Source of the DNA: JAJTHY01 sp964458795
Lineage (GTDB): Bacteria; Pseudomonadota; Alphaproteobacteria; Rickettsiales; Midichloriaceae
Direction: 5' to 3'
Assembly (NCBI GenBank): GCA_964458795.1
Contig: CAYWJW010000064.1
Span: 1 to 7,561 of the forward strand
DNA length: 7,561 bases
This document shows, piece after piece, positions 1 through 6,779 of this stretch; the stretch's first letter is position 1, and each line of letters begins with the position of its first letter. The notes beneath the pieces were generated by a model, which was not told the origin of the DNA, ran no database searches, and saw only the letters and a program-made list of their open reading frames with translations. Made by a program: the position numbers and the translations under genes.

Positions 1-1
1 A

Positions 2-316
2 GATGCCCATCAAGAAACGATCCGTAAAGTTAAGGAACGTATGAAAAAGCTGGGCGTTAATTATTTAGAGAATCCCACGCATATAATCCCTGTAGTCATT
101 GGTGATCCTATTAAGGTTAGCGAAATTTCGGGCATTCTACTAAGTGACTATGGAATTTATGTGCAGCACATTAACTTTCCAACCGTCCCACGTGGCACTG
201 AACGCTTGCGCATCACCCCTACCCCACTACATACTGATGAAATGATTGAGTACTTTGTGGATTCATTGAGTGCTGTACTTGCTAAGTATGATCACTTGAA
301 TGCTAAGGCTGCTTAG
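2..316 (+). CDS. hemA: 5-aminolevulinate synthase, C-terminal part (5' end outside window)
   Basis: This is the last 104 codons of a pyridoxal-phosphate enzyme that condenses glycine with succinyl-CoA to 5-aminolevulinate, the first step of C4-type haem synthesis in the cytoplasm. The frame is open from base 2, and the ATG at 41 is internal, not a start. The recognisable signature is GIYVQHINFPTVPRG followed by TERLRITPTPLH, the C-terminal domain of alphaproteobacterial ALA synthases; the arginine-rich PRGTERLR stretch includes the residue that contacts the glycine carboxylate in the family. The Schiff-base lysine lies upstream, outside the window. The full enzyme is about 400 residues, so roughly a quarter is visible. 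It converges on the ubiquitin-like gene, with a palindromic element filling the gap. Other alpha-oxoamine synthases (KBL, BioF) are less likely, because the VPRGTERLR motif is typical of ALAS. Confidence 0.93.
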   Translation, partial: DAHQETIRKVKERMKKLGVNYLENPTHIIPVVIGDPIKVSEISGILLSDYGIYVQHINFPTVPRGTERLRITPTPLHTDEMIEYFVDSLSAVLAKYDHLNAKAA

Positions 317-339
317 GGTTTTTCACTTGCACCAGCATA

Positions 340-470
340 GTCATCCTCACACGAGCGAAGCGAGTTTGGGGATCTCGTCAGGAACATTACCCTATTATCT
401 CCTGAGATCCCTACGTTGCTTTGCTCCTTCATCCTTCGCCAGAGGCTTCGGCCTGACAGGCATGGATGAC
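340..470. repeat. 131-bp composite palindromic intergenic element
   Basis: The element fills the gap between the convergent hemA and ubiquitin-like genes. It is bounded by GTCATCC (340-346) and its reverse complement GGATGAC (464-470). Inside, GGGATCTC plus AGGA (369-383, with a 3-nt bulge) pairs with TCCTGAGATCCC (400-411) across a 16-nt loop. The right half carries a small AGGC-TTCG-GCCT hairpin (443-454). The flanks are also weakly inverted: CCAG at 332-335 and CTGG at 477-480. The GTCATCC.../...GGATGAC boundaries match the other palindromic elements in this window, so it looks like a dispersed repeat family of the Rickettsiales palindromic type. It may fold in RNA and limit read-through between the converging genes, but there is no U-tract to call it an intrinsic terminator. 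Confidence 0.8.
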
Positions 471-485
471 GTAATACTGGAAACA

Positions 486-1079
486 TTACTTACTAAGTTC
501 ATAGGCAGCGCCGCAGCCTAAGATGGCGCCGGTGAGCGCACAGCCTAGACCTATCCTTGGAGAAAAATTCCTGAGGAAATTTGAGCCAATAGAAGTGCTA
601 GAGCATCCGTAATATAGCAATGGTAGAGCTAGTGCACCAATGGTAAGACCAGTTAAATATCTCCTTAATTCTTTAGAACTTTCTCTAGCATTTTTTATAG
701 CCTTATCTTCATCAAATACCCTTTTTAGCTCCGCCCTTGTTGCTGCATTTATATCTGGATCGTCTAGCTCTTCTATCTCAGCATCATCGGGTATAGGTAT
801 CCCAGACAGACTAAGTTGTGCATATAAAACTGAATCATTATGATCTTCTCCTAGAATCGTAGCCATATCCAATGGCGTACCACCCCATGCAAAATCATTC
901 GACAACGAAAAAAATAGAACCTCTCGCACATCATTTTGCAGCGACGCAGAAAGTTTTGATTTACCCTTTTCAATCTTTGATTTCAAATCAGCAAGAGTGT
1001 CTCCCACTTCAAATCGGATTTCATGAGTGCCGTTGCCTTTAAAGCTATTTTGAGTATCTATTACAACCTTGATTTTCAT
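486..1079 (-). CDS. Predicted ubiquitin-like-domain protein with C-terminal hydrophobic hairpin
   Basis: This is a 197-aa protein of no family I recognise by name. Residues 1-93 read like a ubiquitin fold: strand MKIKVVIDT (1-9), strand HEIRFEV (19-25), helix TLADLKSKIEK (28-38), strand VREVLFFSL (51-59), then GGTPLD (66-71) and a final strand SVLYAQLSLSG (83-93). The spacing follows ubiquitin from MQIFVKT to STLHLVLRL. Residues 98-140 are a charged acidic/basic linker. Residues 142-158 and 175-193 are two glycine-rich hydrophobic segments separated by a short turn. No Gly-Gly terminus follows the last strand, so this would be an integral ubiquitin-like domain and not a conjugated modifier. 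No signal peptide is seen. The start ATG at 1079 is the only one that keeps the first strand; its Shine-Dalgarno is poor. It lies 48 bp downstream of the 354-aa gene on the same strand, so translation within a shared transcript is likely. The fold assignment is inference from pattern, not a search. Confidence 0.8.
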   Translation of the reverse strand: MKIKVVIDTQNSFKGNGTHEIRFEVGDTLADLKSKIEKGKSKLSASLQNDVREVLFFSLSNDFAWGGTPLDMATILGEDHNDSVLYAQLSLSGIPIPDDAEIEELDDPDINAATRAELKRVFDEDKAIKNARESSKELRRYLTGLTIGALALPLLYYGCSSTSIGSNFLRNFSPRIGLGCALTGAILGCGAAYELSK

Positions 1080-1127
1080 ACTACACCATTAATACAAATT
1101 TTTCTCTGCGCCCATTCCTGAGGGAAT

Positions 1128-2192
1128 TTATATCCCAACGAATGAATAATCGCTTCTATTAGTCACACCTTCGTGAATTACCTTGCATGCCATTGCAGCA
1201 AGGAGTGGGATATTAGAAGCAAAAGCTATTCTAGATCCCGCAATCAATGAGGCTAAGCTGTTTCCTGCTGAGAGCGCAGCTAGATATTTAAAGTCTTGTC
1301 GCAATGTATATGCCCCACACTTAGCGAAATTATCGCTCCTTGCAGCAACTTTAGCTAAACTCACGCAGGCAATACTATTAATAAGTGTTACACCAGCAAG
1401 CACCATCCTGTTTTGCCCACATAATGCGCCAATGCCTAGCGATCCTATTGTTTGAACCATGCAAATATGCAGTGGCGTAATTGGCTTTAAGTATGGATCT
1501 AACTTACCAAACAATGGTGGTTTAATGATGTTTTTAATTTCTTCAAAAAACTCATTTATGGATTTATATGGACTGTACTCTTCAGTCGACAGTAGATGAC
1601 TCAAAACATCTCTGTCCTCTGGCCATATATTCATCATAGCGGCTCCGAGTTCTCTGATCTCCCGAGCATTATTATCTACCTTAGCTCGCTCTTTAATTGC
1701 TTTTAAGTATTCTCTTGTGATCTCTTTTCTAGCAGCATTGTCTTTGGCTTGATGCCCAGTTAAAAACCAAAGGAGGAAGATATTAGTGAATAAACAATTA
1801 TTATGTATTGTATATTTCTTTCCAGGTTCCTCTTTCCCGAAAACTCGGACAGCATCTTTATTTATCTTATGGTTAGAATTGTATAATTTACCAAAAGCAG
1901 CAAATACTTCTTCCTTAGGAAGCTTTTCATTATCTCTGATTTGTTGTTCTAAAATATACTCTACTCTACAGCCAGAACCTTTGAGCACGGCTACGCGCTT
2001 AAAAAATCCTGCATGGAGATCTGTGAGATTCTCTTTCTTAGTGAACTTCAAAAGGCATGTTATCAAAAGTGGTGAAATGGCTATCCACTCATCTTGAGGA
2101 AAATAACGTTCAATACCTGCATATTCAGTAGCTTTACTTAAATCTTTTATAAAGCCCTGTCCAATAACAAACACACCTATTTTATCTTTCAT
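1128..2192 (-). CDS. Uncharacterised 354-aa protein with four C-terminal hydrophobic segments
   Basis: I do not recognise this family. Residues 1-130 are mixed and soluble-looking (starting MKDKIGVFVIGQG), with a short hydrophobic stretch at 133-145 (CLFTNIFLLWFL). Residues 150-225 are charged and helical. The C-terminal third is membrane-like, with hydrophobic segments near 241-258, 263-282, 303-318 and 322-337, probably two helical hairpins separated by a charged loop (283-302). There is no N-terminal signal peptide. The start at 2192 is supported by a strong AAGGAGA Shine-Dalgarno 5 nt upstream and a plausible promoter. It is the first gene of a two-gene operon with the ubiquitin-like gene (48-bp gap), and both products end in hydrophobic hairpins, so they may act at the same membrane. 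Enzyme function cannot be inferred. Confidence 0.82.
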   Translation of the reverse strand: MKDKIGVFVIGQGFIKDLSKATEYAGIERYFPQDEWIAISPLLITCLLKFTKKENLTDLHAGFFKRVAVLKGSGCRVEYILEQQIRDNEKLPKEEVFAAFGKLYNSNHKINKDAVRVFGKEEPGKKYTIHNNCLFTNIFLLWFLTGHQAKDNAARKEITREYLKAIKERAKVDNNAREIRELGAAMMNIWPEDRDVLSHLLSTEEYSPYKSINEFFEEIKNIIKPPLFGKLDPYLKPITPLHICMVQTIGSLGIGALCGQNRMVLAGVTLINSIACVSLAKVAARSDNFAKCGAYTLRQDFKYLAALSAGNSLASLIAGSRIAFASNIPLLAAMACKVIHEGVTNRSDYSFVGI

Positions 2193-2197
2193 ACCTA

Positions 2198-2204
2198 TCT
2201 CCTT
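2198..2204 (-). promoter_or_regulatory. Shine-Dalgarno of the 354-aa gene
   Basis: AAGGAGA on the minus strand lies 5 nt before the ATG at 2192. It is the best ribosome-binding site in the window and fixes the start of the operon's first gene. The downstream ubiquitin-like gene has no comparable site. Confidence 0.8.
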
Positions 2205-2221
2205 AAATATTTATCGAACTA

Positions 2222-2251
2222 ATCATACTATGCGCATTCCCACAAAAGCAA
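2222..2251 (-). promoter_or_regulatory. Candidate sigma-70 promoter of the 354-aa/ubiquitin-like operon
   Basis: Reading leftward, TTGCTT (2246-2251) and TATGAT (2222-2227) are separated by 18 bp. The predicted transcript would start near 2215 and have a leader of about 22 nt before the ATG at 2192. Both hexamers match four or five of six consensus bases. It lies in the 113-bp gap shared with the divergent tRNA-Thr gene. Confidence 0.5.
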
Positions 2252-2305
2252 TAAAAGAACTTGTGTTTTTGTTAAAATGCCATTAGAAGTGTTGCAAATA
2301 CTTAG

Positions 2306-2380
2306 GCCGCCGTAGCACAGTGGTAGTGCACTTCATTGGTAATGAAGAGGTCGCAGGTTCGATTCTTGCCGGCGGCACCA
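2306..2380 (+). tRNA. tRNA-Thr(GGT)
   Basis: A full cloverleaf can be folded. The acceptor GCCGCCG pairs with CGGCGGC (2370-2376), followed by discriminator A and an encoded CCA. The D arm is GCAC/GTGC. The anticodon stem CTTCA/TGAAG closes the loop TTGGTAA with anticodon GGT at 2338-2340. The T arm GCAGG/CTTGC has the TTCGATT loop and one G-U pair. G1-C72, C2-G71 and anticodon GGT are the expected threonine identity elements. It decodes ACC and ACU. It is transcribed away from the upstream minus-strand operon and toward recN, which starts 90 bp downstream and could share its transcript. I see no convincing promoter of its own. Confidence 0.96.
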
Positions 2381-2396
2381 GCCTATTATTTATGGG

Positions 2397-2417
2397 ATCC
2401 TGAAACAAGTTCAGGAT
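2397..2417. repeat. Short perfect palindrome of the HPELVSGS repeat type
   Basis: ATCCTGAA (2397-2404) and TTCAGGAT (2410-2417) form a perfect 8-bp stem with a 5-nt loop, between tRNA-Thr and recN. The surrounding GGGATCC...GGATGAC boundary resembles the ends of the two larger elements in this window. In one antisense frame the element reads HPELVSGSHK, a phrase often met in spurious ORFs of genomes rich in such palindromes. There is no following T-run, so it is a repeat and not a clear terminator. Confidence 0.8.
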
Positions 2418-2470
2418 GACTTTGTCTGTAGTTGATAATAGACTCAAGAGAAAATCGAAGGCAGTGGGTA

Positions 2471-4144
2471 ATGTTAAGTTCCTTAGAAATTAAGAATTTT
2501 CTGCTTATTGATAACATCCAAATTCCATTCAAGAAGGCTTTCACGGTTATCACCGGGGAAACTGGAGCTGGTAAATCCATCATCATCCAAGCTTTAATGC
2601 TTGCTTTGGGCGATAAACTATCCGGCAAAAAACTAGTTCGTACGGGCGCTACAAACGCCGTGATTACCGCCACATTTGAGATCGATAAACACCTGGAGGC
2701 CACTAGTTATCTGAACTCTCTTGGAATTGAGAGCACAGATGAATTAATACTGCGGAGGAACATCTATGAAGATGGGCGCTCTAAAGCATTTATCAATGAT
2801 ACTGCTGTGAGTGTGCAAACTTTAAGCCAACTGCGAGATATGCTGCTTGAGGTGTGCGGCCAGCATTCTAGTCGCAGTTTGCTTGAAAAATCAAATCACT
2901 TACGCCTTATCGATGAATACGCAGGCCATGCACCCGACCTGCAAACACTTGCATCTCTACATACTGCTTTGCGAACGATTACCGAAGAGCTTACCATGCT
3001 TGCTATCAAGAAGGAGAGAAGCGAAATTGAGAGAGATTTTCTCAAAACTGCTATCGGCGACCTTGAGCTTCTTAAAACCTACGCAGGCGAAGAAGATATC
3101 CTAATCGAAAAACGCACGACCATTGCCGACAAGCATAGGATAACCGAGCTTATCAGCAAGATTGGTGGGCGCTTTAGCTCATTAAACCTAGACTCTGAGC
3201 TTTACAATTTGCAGAAAGATGTTGAGCGTGGCGGTGAACTATTTGATAAAGCCCTTGTTCCGCTCAAAAGCGCACTATCTGAGCTTAAAGAGTTTGAAGC
3301 CCAGATAGAGGATATTGCAAGCAACTTTCCAGATGACCTAAATATGGAACAGCTTGAAAACCGCTTATTTAAGATACGTAGTGCTGCTAGGAAATATAGT
3401 GTTGCCAGCTCAGATCTAAACTCTTTCTTAACTGCCAAAAAAGTTGAGCTTGATGAAATAGATAATCTTGATTACCTAATCAAAAAAGCACAAGGCTCAT
3501 TACAAGCCGCTCGGGATGCCTATCTAGTACTTGCCAATAAAATAAGTTCAAGCAGAAAACTAGTCGCAAAAACACTTAAGACAAAAATTGAAGAACACTT
3601 GCGCGACTTAAAAATGGAAAAAGTCGAAGTGATGATCAACATCGAAAGCATCGATGACCCGAGCAAATGGAGCGCTCGCGGCATCGATCGTATTGCATTC
3701 CTTGTTCGCACTAATTGTGGTCTAGATTTTGGCGAAATCTCTAAAACAGCTTCAGGCGGCGAATTATCTAGGATAATGCTTGCAATTAAATTAGCGCTCT
3801 CCGAAAAAAGTGCTGCTGAAATTATTATATTCGACGAGATCGACACCGGTATCAGCGGCTCTGTATCCAGTGCAGTTGGTAAAAAGCTTACCGAGCTTTC
3901 TACTCAGTCTCAAGTGATCGCAATCACCCATCAACCCCAGGTGGCAGCTTTTGGGTTAAACCATATAAACGTATCAAAAGTAGCTAATGATGATTCTACA
4001 TCGGTACATATAAATATACTTGGTGAAGACGCTCATTTAGATGAAATTGCTCGCATGATCTCGGGTGAAAAAATCACCAGTATCTCACTCGAGGCTGCCA
4101 AATCGCTTGTTAATGAGTGTATGTTTCGTCCGAAACATAGCTAA
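2471..4144 (+). CDS. recN: DNA repair protein RecN (SMC-like ATPase)
   Basis: This 557-aa SMC-like ATPase acts in recombinational repair of double-strand breaks, binding and holding together DNA with RecA. Its length matches the family (E. coli about 553). Residues 1-50 hold the N-terminal ABC lobe with Walker A GETGAGKS (29-36). The middle, about 150-350, is charged and heptad-like coiled coil. The C-terminal lobe has the ABC signature SGGELSR (starting at 428), Walker B IIIFDE with D455-E456, the D-loop region DTGISG, and switch histidine H487 in ITHQPQVAA. All ATPase motifs are intact. The start is the ATG at 2471, giving the usual MLSSLEIKNFLLIDNI opening, with GAAGG 9 nt upstream; a TTG 39 nt further upstream would add an unsupported tail overlapping the repeat region. 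It lies between two tRNA genes and converges with tRNA-Leu. Confidence 0.97.
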   Translation: MLSSLEIKNFLLIDNIQIPFKKAFTVITGETGAGKSIIIQALMLALGDKLSGKKLVRTGATNAVITATFEIDKHLEATSYLNSLGIESTDELILRRNIYEDGRSKAFINDTAVSVQTLSQLRDMLLEVCGQHSSRSLLEKSNHLRLIDEYAGHAPDLQTLASLHTALRTITEELTMLAIKKERSEIERDFLKTAIGDLELLKTYAGEEDILIEKRTTIADKHRITELISKIGGRFSSLNLDSELYNLQKDVERGGELFDKALVPLKSALSELKEFEAQIEDIASNFPDDLNMEQLENRLFKIRSAARKYSVASSDLNSFLTAKKVELDEIDNLDYLIKKAQGSLQAARDAYLVLANKISSSRKLVAKTLKTKIEEHLRDLKMEKVEVMINIESIDDPSKWSARGIDRIAFLVRTNCGLDFGEISKTASGGELSRIMLAIKLALSEKSAAEIIIFDEIDTGISGSVSSAVGKKLTELSTQSQVIAITHQPQVAAFGLNHINVSKVANDDSTSVHINILGEDAHLDEIARMISGEKITSISLEAAKSLVNECMFRPKHS

Positions 4145-4171
4145 TACCAAAACCCATAAATAACTATAGAA

Positions 4172-4258
4172 TGGTGCCTTTGGCCGGACTCGAACCGGCA
4201 CATCCCGGAGGATAATAGATTTTGAGTCTATCGCGTCTACCAATTCCGCCACAAAGGC
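4172..4258 (-). tRNA. tRNA-Leu(CAA)
   Basis: Read on the minus strand, the acceptor GCCTTTG pairs with CAAAGGC, followed by discriminator A and an encoded CCA (complement of 4172-4174). The anticodon stem ATAGA/TCTAT closes the loop CTCAAAA, giving anticodon CAA (complement of 4222-4224), which reads UUG. A long variable arm (ATCC/GGAT stem) marks it as class II, and the T arm GCCGG/CCGGC holds TTCGAGT. A73 is the expected leucine discriminator. It lies 27 bp beyond the recN stop, in the opposite orientation, and 52 bp downstream of the 771-aa gene on the same strand. Confidence 0.96.
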
Positions 4259-4267
4259 ACGGGCTCC

Positions 4268-4296
4268 CTTTTACAACACTACGTGCGTAAACTCAA
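4268..4296 (-). promoter_or_regulatory. Possible promoter of tRNA-Leu
   Basis: Reading leftward, TTGAGT (4291-4296) and TAAAAG (4268-4273) are 17 bp apart, just upstream of the tRNA. The -10 is weak and would place the start almost at the mature 5' end. Read-through from the 771-aa gene is the alternative. Confidence 0.3.
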
Positions 4297-4310
4297 GCCT
4301 ATTTTTAAGA

Positions 4311-6626
4311 TTACCTTTCATGGCCTGGAGTGCCGTAATGCGTAGCAAGCTTTGATATTACATTCAATGCCATCCCTATAACAATTCCTTTACCTATAAA
4401 GGTACAAAATATCGGTGCTGAAGATGATAAGCCAGTTGAAGAATGCACCCTCTTTGCAAGTGCAAGTGTAGATCTATCCATAAGCGCTGTCAGCAATATC
4501 CCTATACCCTCGCATAGCAATTTATTTTCACCAAAAAATCGTGCTACCTTAAGTGCTAAGCCAGGAGCAGAACTTTCCTCCCTTGGCTTTGGTGCCTGCA
4601 CTGGCGCCTGTTTTTGCCTCCAGATATTGTGGCTCTCATCATGGGTTAGGCCGCGTTCTTCAAGGATAGTCTGGATTTTAGGTTTACATGGGTCAAAATA
4701 TGCTACCCTAACACTCTCCCATGATTTTTCATCCATTTCTGCTAAGAATTGATGGATCTCCACAAGCTCCTTTGTTTCGAGCGCTCTAAGCCCTTCATCC
4801 GATGTTTCTAATTCAGGGCGCTTGCTTATGGCAACAAACTTTCTAATTAATTGCACATGCTGGAGATATTTATTGGAGAAATTATTAGCAGATATAAGAG
4901 TCTCAACTTCTTCTAAATAACAATCCACTAAAGTAGTATCTGGAGCAGACAGCCTATACGTTTGTAATATCACTAAAAAATTTGCTTTTGAGAATAAATA
5001 TTTAAATGCCTCCTCTTTGTCATGTTCTAGAGCAAATTTTAATAAATTGTGAGTTATAGTAGCCACATCATCTTTCATTGCTTCATTTTTCATGACACTC
5101 CAGGCGGCTCTTAAAGCCTCTATGTCATCGTGAATTAATATAGCATATTCAATAGCTGTTATTCTTTGTTTTACACCCTTAGCATCTAAGTATTCTATTC
5201 CTTCCTTTAGAAGGCATTCATCGCCAACTGCCAGTGTGAACTCTTTTATTGTACATGAACCTAGGTAGACGGCCCTAATTATGGGATGAGCCTTGCCATT
5301 CAGCGCTTGTTTGTCATCAATAATACTTCTTATATTCAAAAAAACTATTTGGCTAGATCCATAAGTCAGCAAGTAATCCGCTATTGTACAGCCTTTGTCG
5401 TCCTCATAGTGTATACCGATACTATCATCAAAAAACGCCTGGATAATTTGCTCAAGCTTGCTTAACCAATCTGTATCTCCCTCGCATCTATATGCATGTA
5501 AAGCACATGCCAAAATAGGGCTTGCTTCTTCACCTTTAACAGTGCTTAGATCCTGTGACTTGTCCCAGTTCGAAACTAAATTGTGTAATTTATCACTCAC
5601 GTCTTTATCAAATTTTTCACTAGGTGCTGGGCATAAGGCTTCTAAGTTTTCCTCTAGAACTCTTGCTTCTTCTAGTTTATCACTAATATAATCCTCAACT
5701 TCCGAAGAAAGTGCGGGAAAGCCTCCCAACTTGCACTCCTTACTGAATTTAGCTATGTATTCAACTTGATCTAGCCCTAGTTCTCGCAAAGCTTGCACTG
5801 GATTGCCAGTGCTTTCAGTGTAGTTTATAAGCCAATCTAAAAGGTCTTTGAACCAAGGTGAATCTGCATAGAGCCTCAGGTCTTTCATATAACTCGCCGC
5901 TGAGACGCCTTGCGCTTTTAAGAGTAAGAATTTAAAAGATTCTCTGCACCTATGGTTAATGGCATATTTTGTTAGATCATTAGTACTGCTTAATAATATT
6001 TTATTAGATCTTGTCCATAGCTGTTCAAGAATTAAAGGATTGTTTTTCAGTACGGCGTATTCCACGAAGTTTATTTTCACTTCGCCGCCTTGAAAAGTAA
6101 ACTTTTCTATCTGGCATAACATGCTCTCAAACTCAGCACTAAACACGTCCATTAAGACTTTTACTTTAGACTGGCAAAGGTAAATGGCCCTGAACATCGG
6201 GTGTACTCCACTGCTCTGTGGCAGTGTTGCTAGATTACCGTCCCAAATTTTCCTAAGATTGTTAGCGATCAATTCGTCTGGTCCATAGGTTAACAAGTAG
6301 TCAATCACTGAGTTATGATGTTCATCCACATAGCGCAATCCTATTTTATTATCGATAAACGCCTGGATCACCTCAAGTAGATTTGCTCGAGTTTGTTCTG
6401 GCATATTTCGATGCCGAAACACATGCAGAGCGCATGCTAATACCGGGCTTTTCTCATCTACCAGAGCACTTATATCTTTTGATTTGCCCCAATTTTTGGC
6501 TAAGCTAATTATAGCTCCTTCTAGACTTTCTCCTGCCAAGATAACACCAAATTTCTTAAATGCCTTAGGCACTTCCTTATCGAGATATAAGGTTTCTAAT
6601 TTTTGTTTCTGAAGGGCTTCTTTCAT
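4311..6626 (-). CDS. 771-aa ankyrin-like solenoid protein with internal duplication and C-terminal hydrophobic pair
   Basis: I do not recognise a named family. The protein contains two copies of a module of about 235 residues, roughly 38-270 and 345-578. Matching blocks are SPVLACALH (60)/SPILACALH (369), IQAFIDNKIGL (87)/IQAFFDDSIGI (395), DYLLTYG (109)/DYLLTYG (417), HPMFRAIYL (142)/HPIIRAVYL (448), VEYAVL (188)/IEYAIL (492) and FKFLLLKA (231)/FKYLFSKA (541). Blocks such as ALEHDKEEAFKYLFSKA look like degenerate ankyrin helix pairs, so an alpha-solenoid that binds proteins is likely. A proline-rich linker (674-689) precedes two hydrophobic segments, 702-715 and 738-758. There is no signal peptide. 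The ATG at 6626 has a weak purine-rich site but sits about 23 nt below a near-consensus promoter, so it is probably expressed as a single gene. Candidate host-interaction protein (inference); the duplication is visible directly. Confidence 0.85.
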   Translation of the reverse strand: MKEALQKQKLETLYLDKEVPKAFKKFGVILAGESLEGAIISLAKNWGKSKDISALVDEKSPVLACALHVFRHRNMPEQTRANLLEVIQAFIDNKIGLRYVDEHHNSVIDYLLTYGPDELIANNLRKIWDGNLATLPQSSGVHPMFRAIYLCQSKVKVLMDVFSAEFESMLCQIEKFTFQGGEVKINFVEYAVLKNNPLILEQLWTRSNKILLSSTNDLTKYAINHRCRESFKFLLLKAQGVSAASYMKDLRLYADSPWFKDLLDWLINYTESTGNPVQALRELGLDQVEYIAKFSKECKLGGFPALSSEVEDYISDKLEEARVLEENLEALCPAPSEKFDKDVSDKLHNLVSNWDKSQDLSTVKGEEASPILACALHAYRCEGDTDWLSKLEQIIQAFFDDSIGIHYEDDKGCTIADYLLTYGSSQIVFLNIRSIIDDKQALNGKAHPIIRAVYLGSCTIKEFTLAVGDECLLKEGIEYLDAKGVKQRITAIEYAILIHDDIEALRAAWSVMKNEAMKDDVATITHNLLKFALEHDKEEAFKYLFSKANFLVILQTYRLSAPDTTLVDCYLEEVETLISANNFSNKYLQHVQLIRKFVAISKRPELETSDEGLRALETKELVEIHQFLAEMDEKSWESVRVAYFDPCKPKIQTILEERGLTHDESHNIWRQKQAPVQAPKPREESSAPGLALKVARFFGENKLLCEGIGILLTALMDRSTLALAKRVHSSTGLSSSAPIFCTFIGKGIVIGMALNVISKLATHYGTPGHER

Positions 6627-6655
6627 ATCTTTTTAAAATTAATTGAATCATGGGA

Positions 6656-6684
6656 ATTATAACAAATACCCCTTATAGAGTCAA
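6656..6684 (-). promoter_or_regulatory. Near-consensus sigma-70 promoter of the 771-aa gene
   Basis: Reading leftward, TTGACT (6679-6684) and a perfect TATAAT (6656-6661) are separated by exactly 17 bp. The predicted start near 6649 gives a leader of about 23 nt before the ATG at 6626. This is the strongest promoter-like sequence I see in the window and suggests steady, strong transcription. Confidence 0.8.
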
Positions 6685-6719
6685 GAAAAGCGTTGTATAA
6701 ATGCCTTGTGAGCCCAGGG

Positions 6720-6748
6720 TAAGCACATTAAGAATAGTGGTGTGCTTA
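6720..6748. repeat. 8-bp-stem inverted repeat upstream of the 771-aa gene promoter
   Basis: TAAGCACA (6720-6727) and TGTGCTTA (6741-6748) form a perfect 8-bp stem with a 13-nt loop, about 36 bp upstream of the -35 hexamer of the 771-aa gene. There is no T-run on the minus-strand side, so it is not a clear terminator for the upstream pleD-like gene. It could be a regulator-binding site or a chance structure. Confidence 0.5.
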
Positions 6749-6779
6749 ATATTATTTATGCTAAATAGTATATGGCAAA

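Noticed and set aside
300..521. Plus-strand 73-codon frame after hemA.
   Set aside because: It is composed almost entirely of the palindromic element and runs into the 3' end of the ubiquitin-like gene; no ribosome site.
486..1079. Ubiquitin-like protein as part of a conjugation-type defence system.
   Set aside because: It has no terminal Gly-Gly, no E1, E2 or deubiquitinase-like neighbour in the window, and a membrane tail instead.
1128..2192. GVFVIGQG at the start of the 354-aa protein as a Rossmann nucleotide-binding motif.
   Set aside because: The following helix and the spacing of glycines do not fit, and no other motif supports a dehydrogenase or nucleotide-binding fold.
329..2382. 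GCACCAGC at 329-336 repeated at 2375-2382 across the tRNA-Thr 3' end, suggesting attachment sites around the two-gene operon.
   Set aside because: Only 8 bp match, and the operon lies on the 5' side of the tRNA, whereas tRNA-end integration puts the element beyond the 3' end. No integrase is present.
2386..2703. Minus-strand 105-codon frame over the recN start.
   Set aside because: It is antisense to a conserved gene and its end is a translated palindromic repeat; it has no independent coding support.
6720..6748. Hairpin as the terminator of the pleD-like gene.
   Set aside because: No T-run follows on the minus strand, and it lies almost 370 bp beyond the stop codon.
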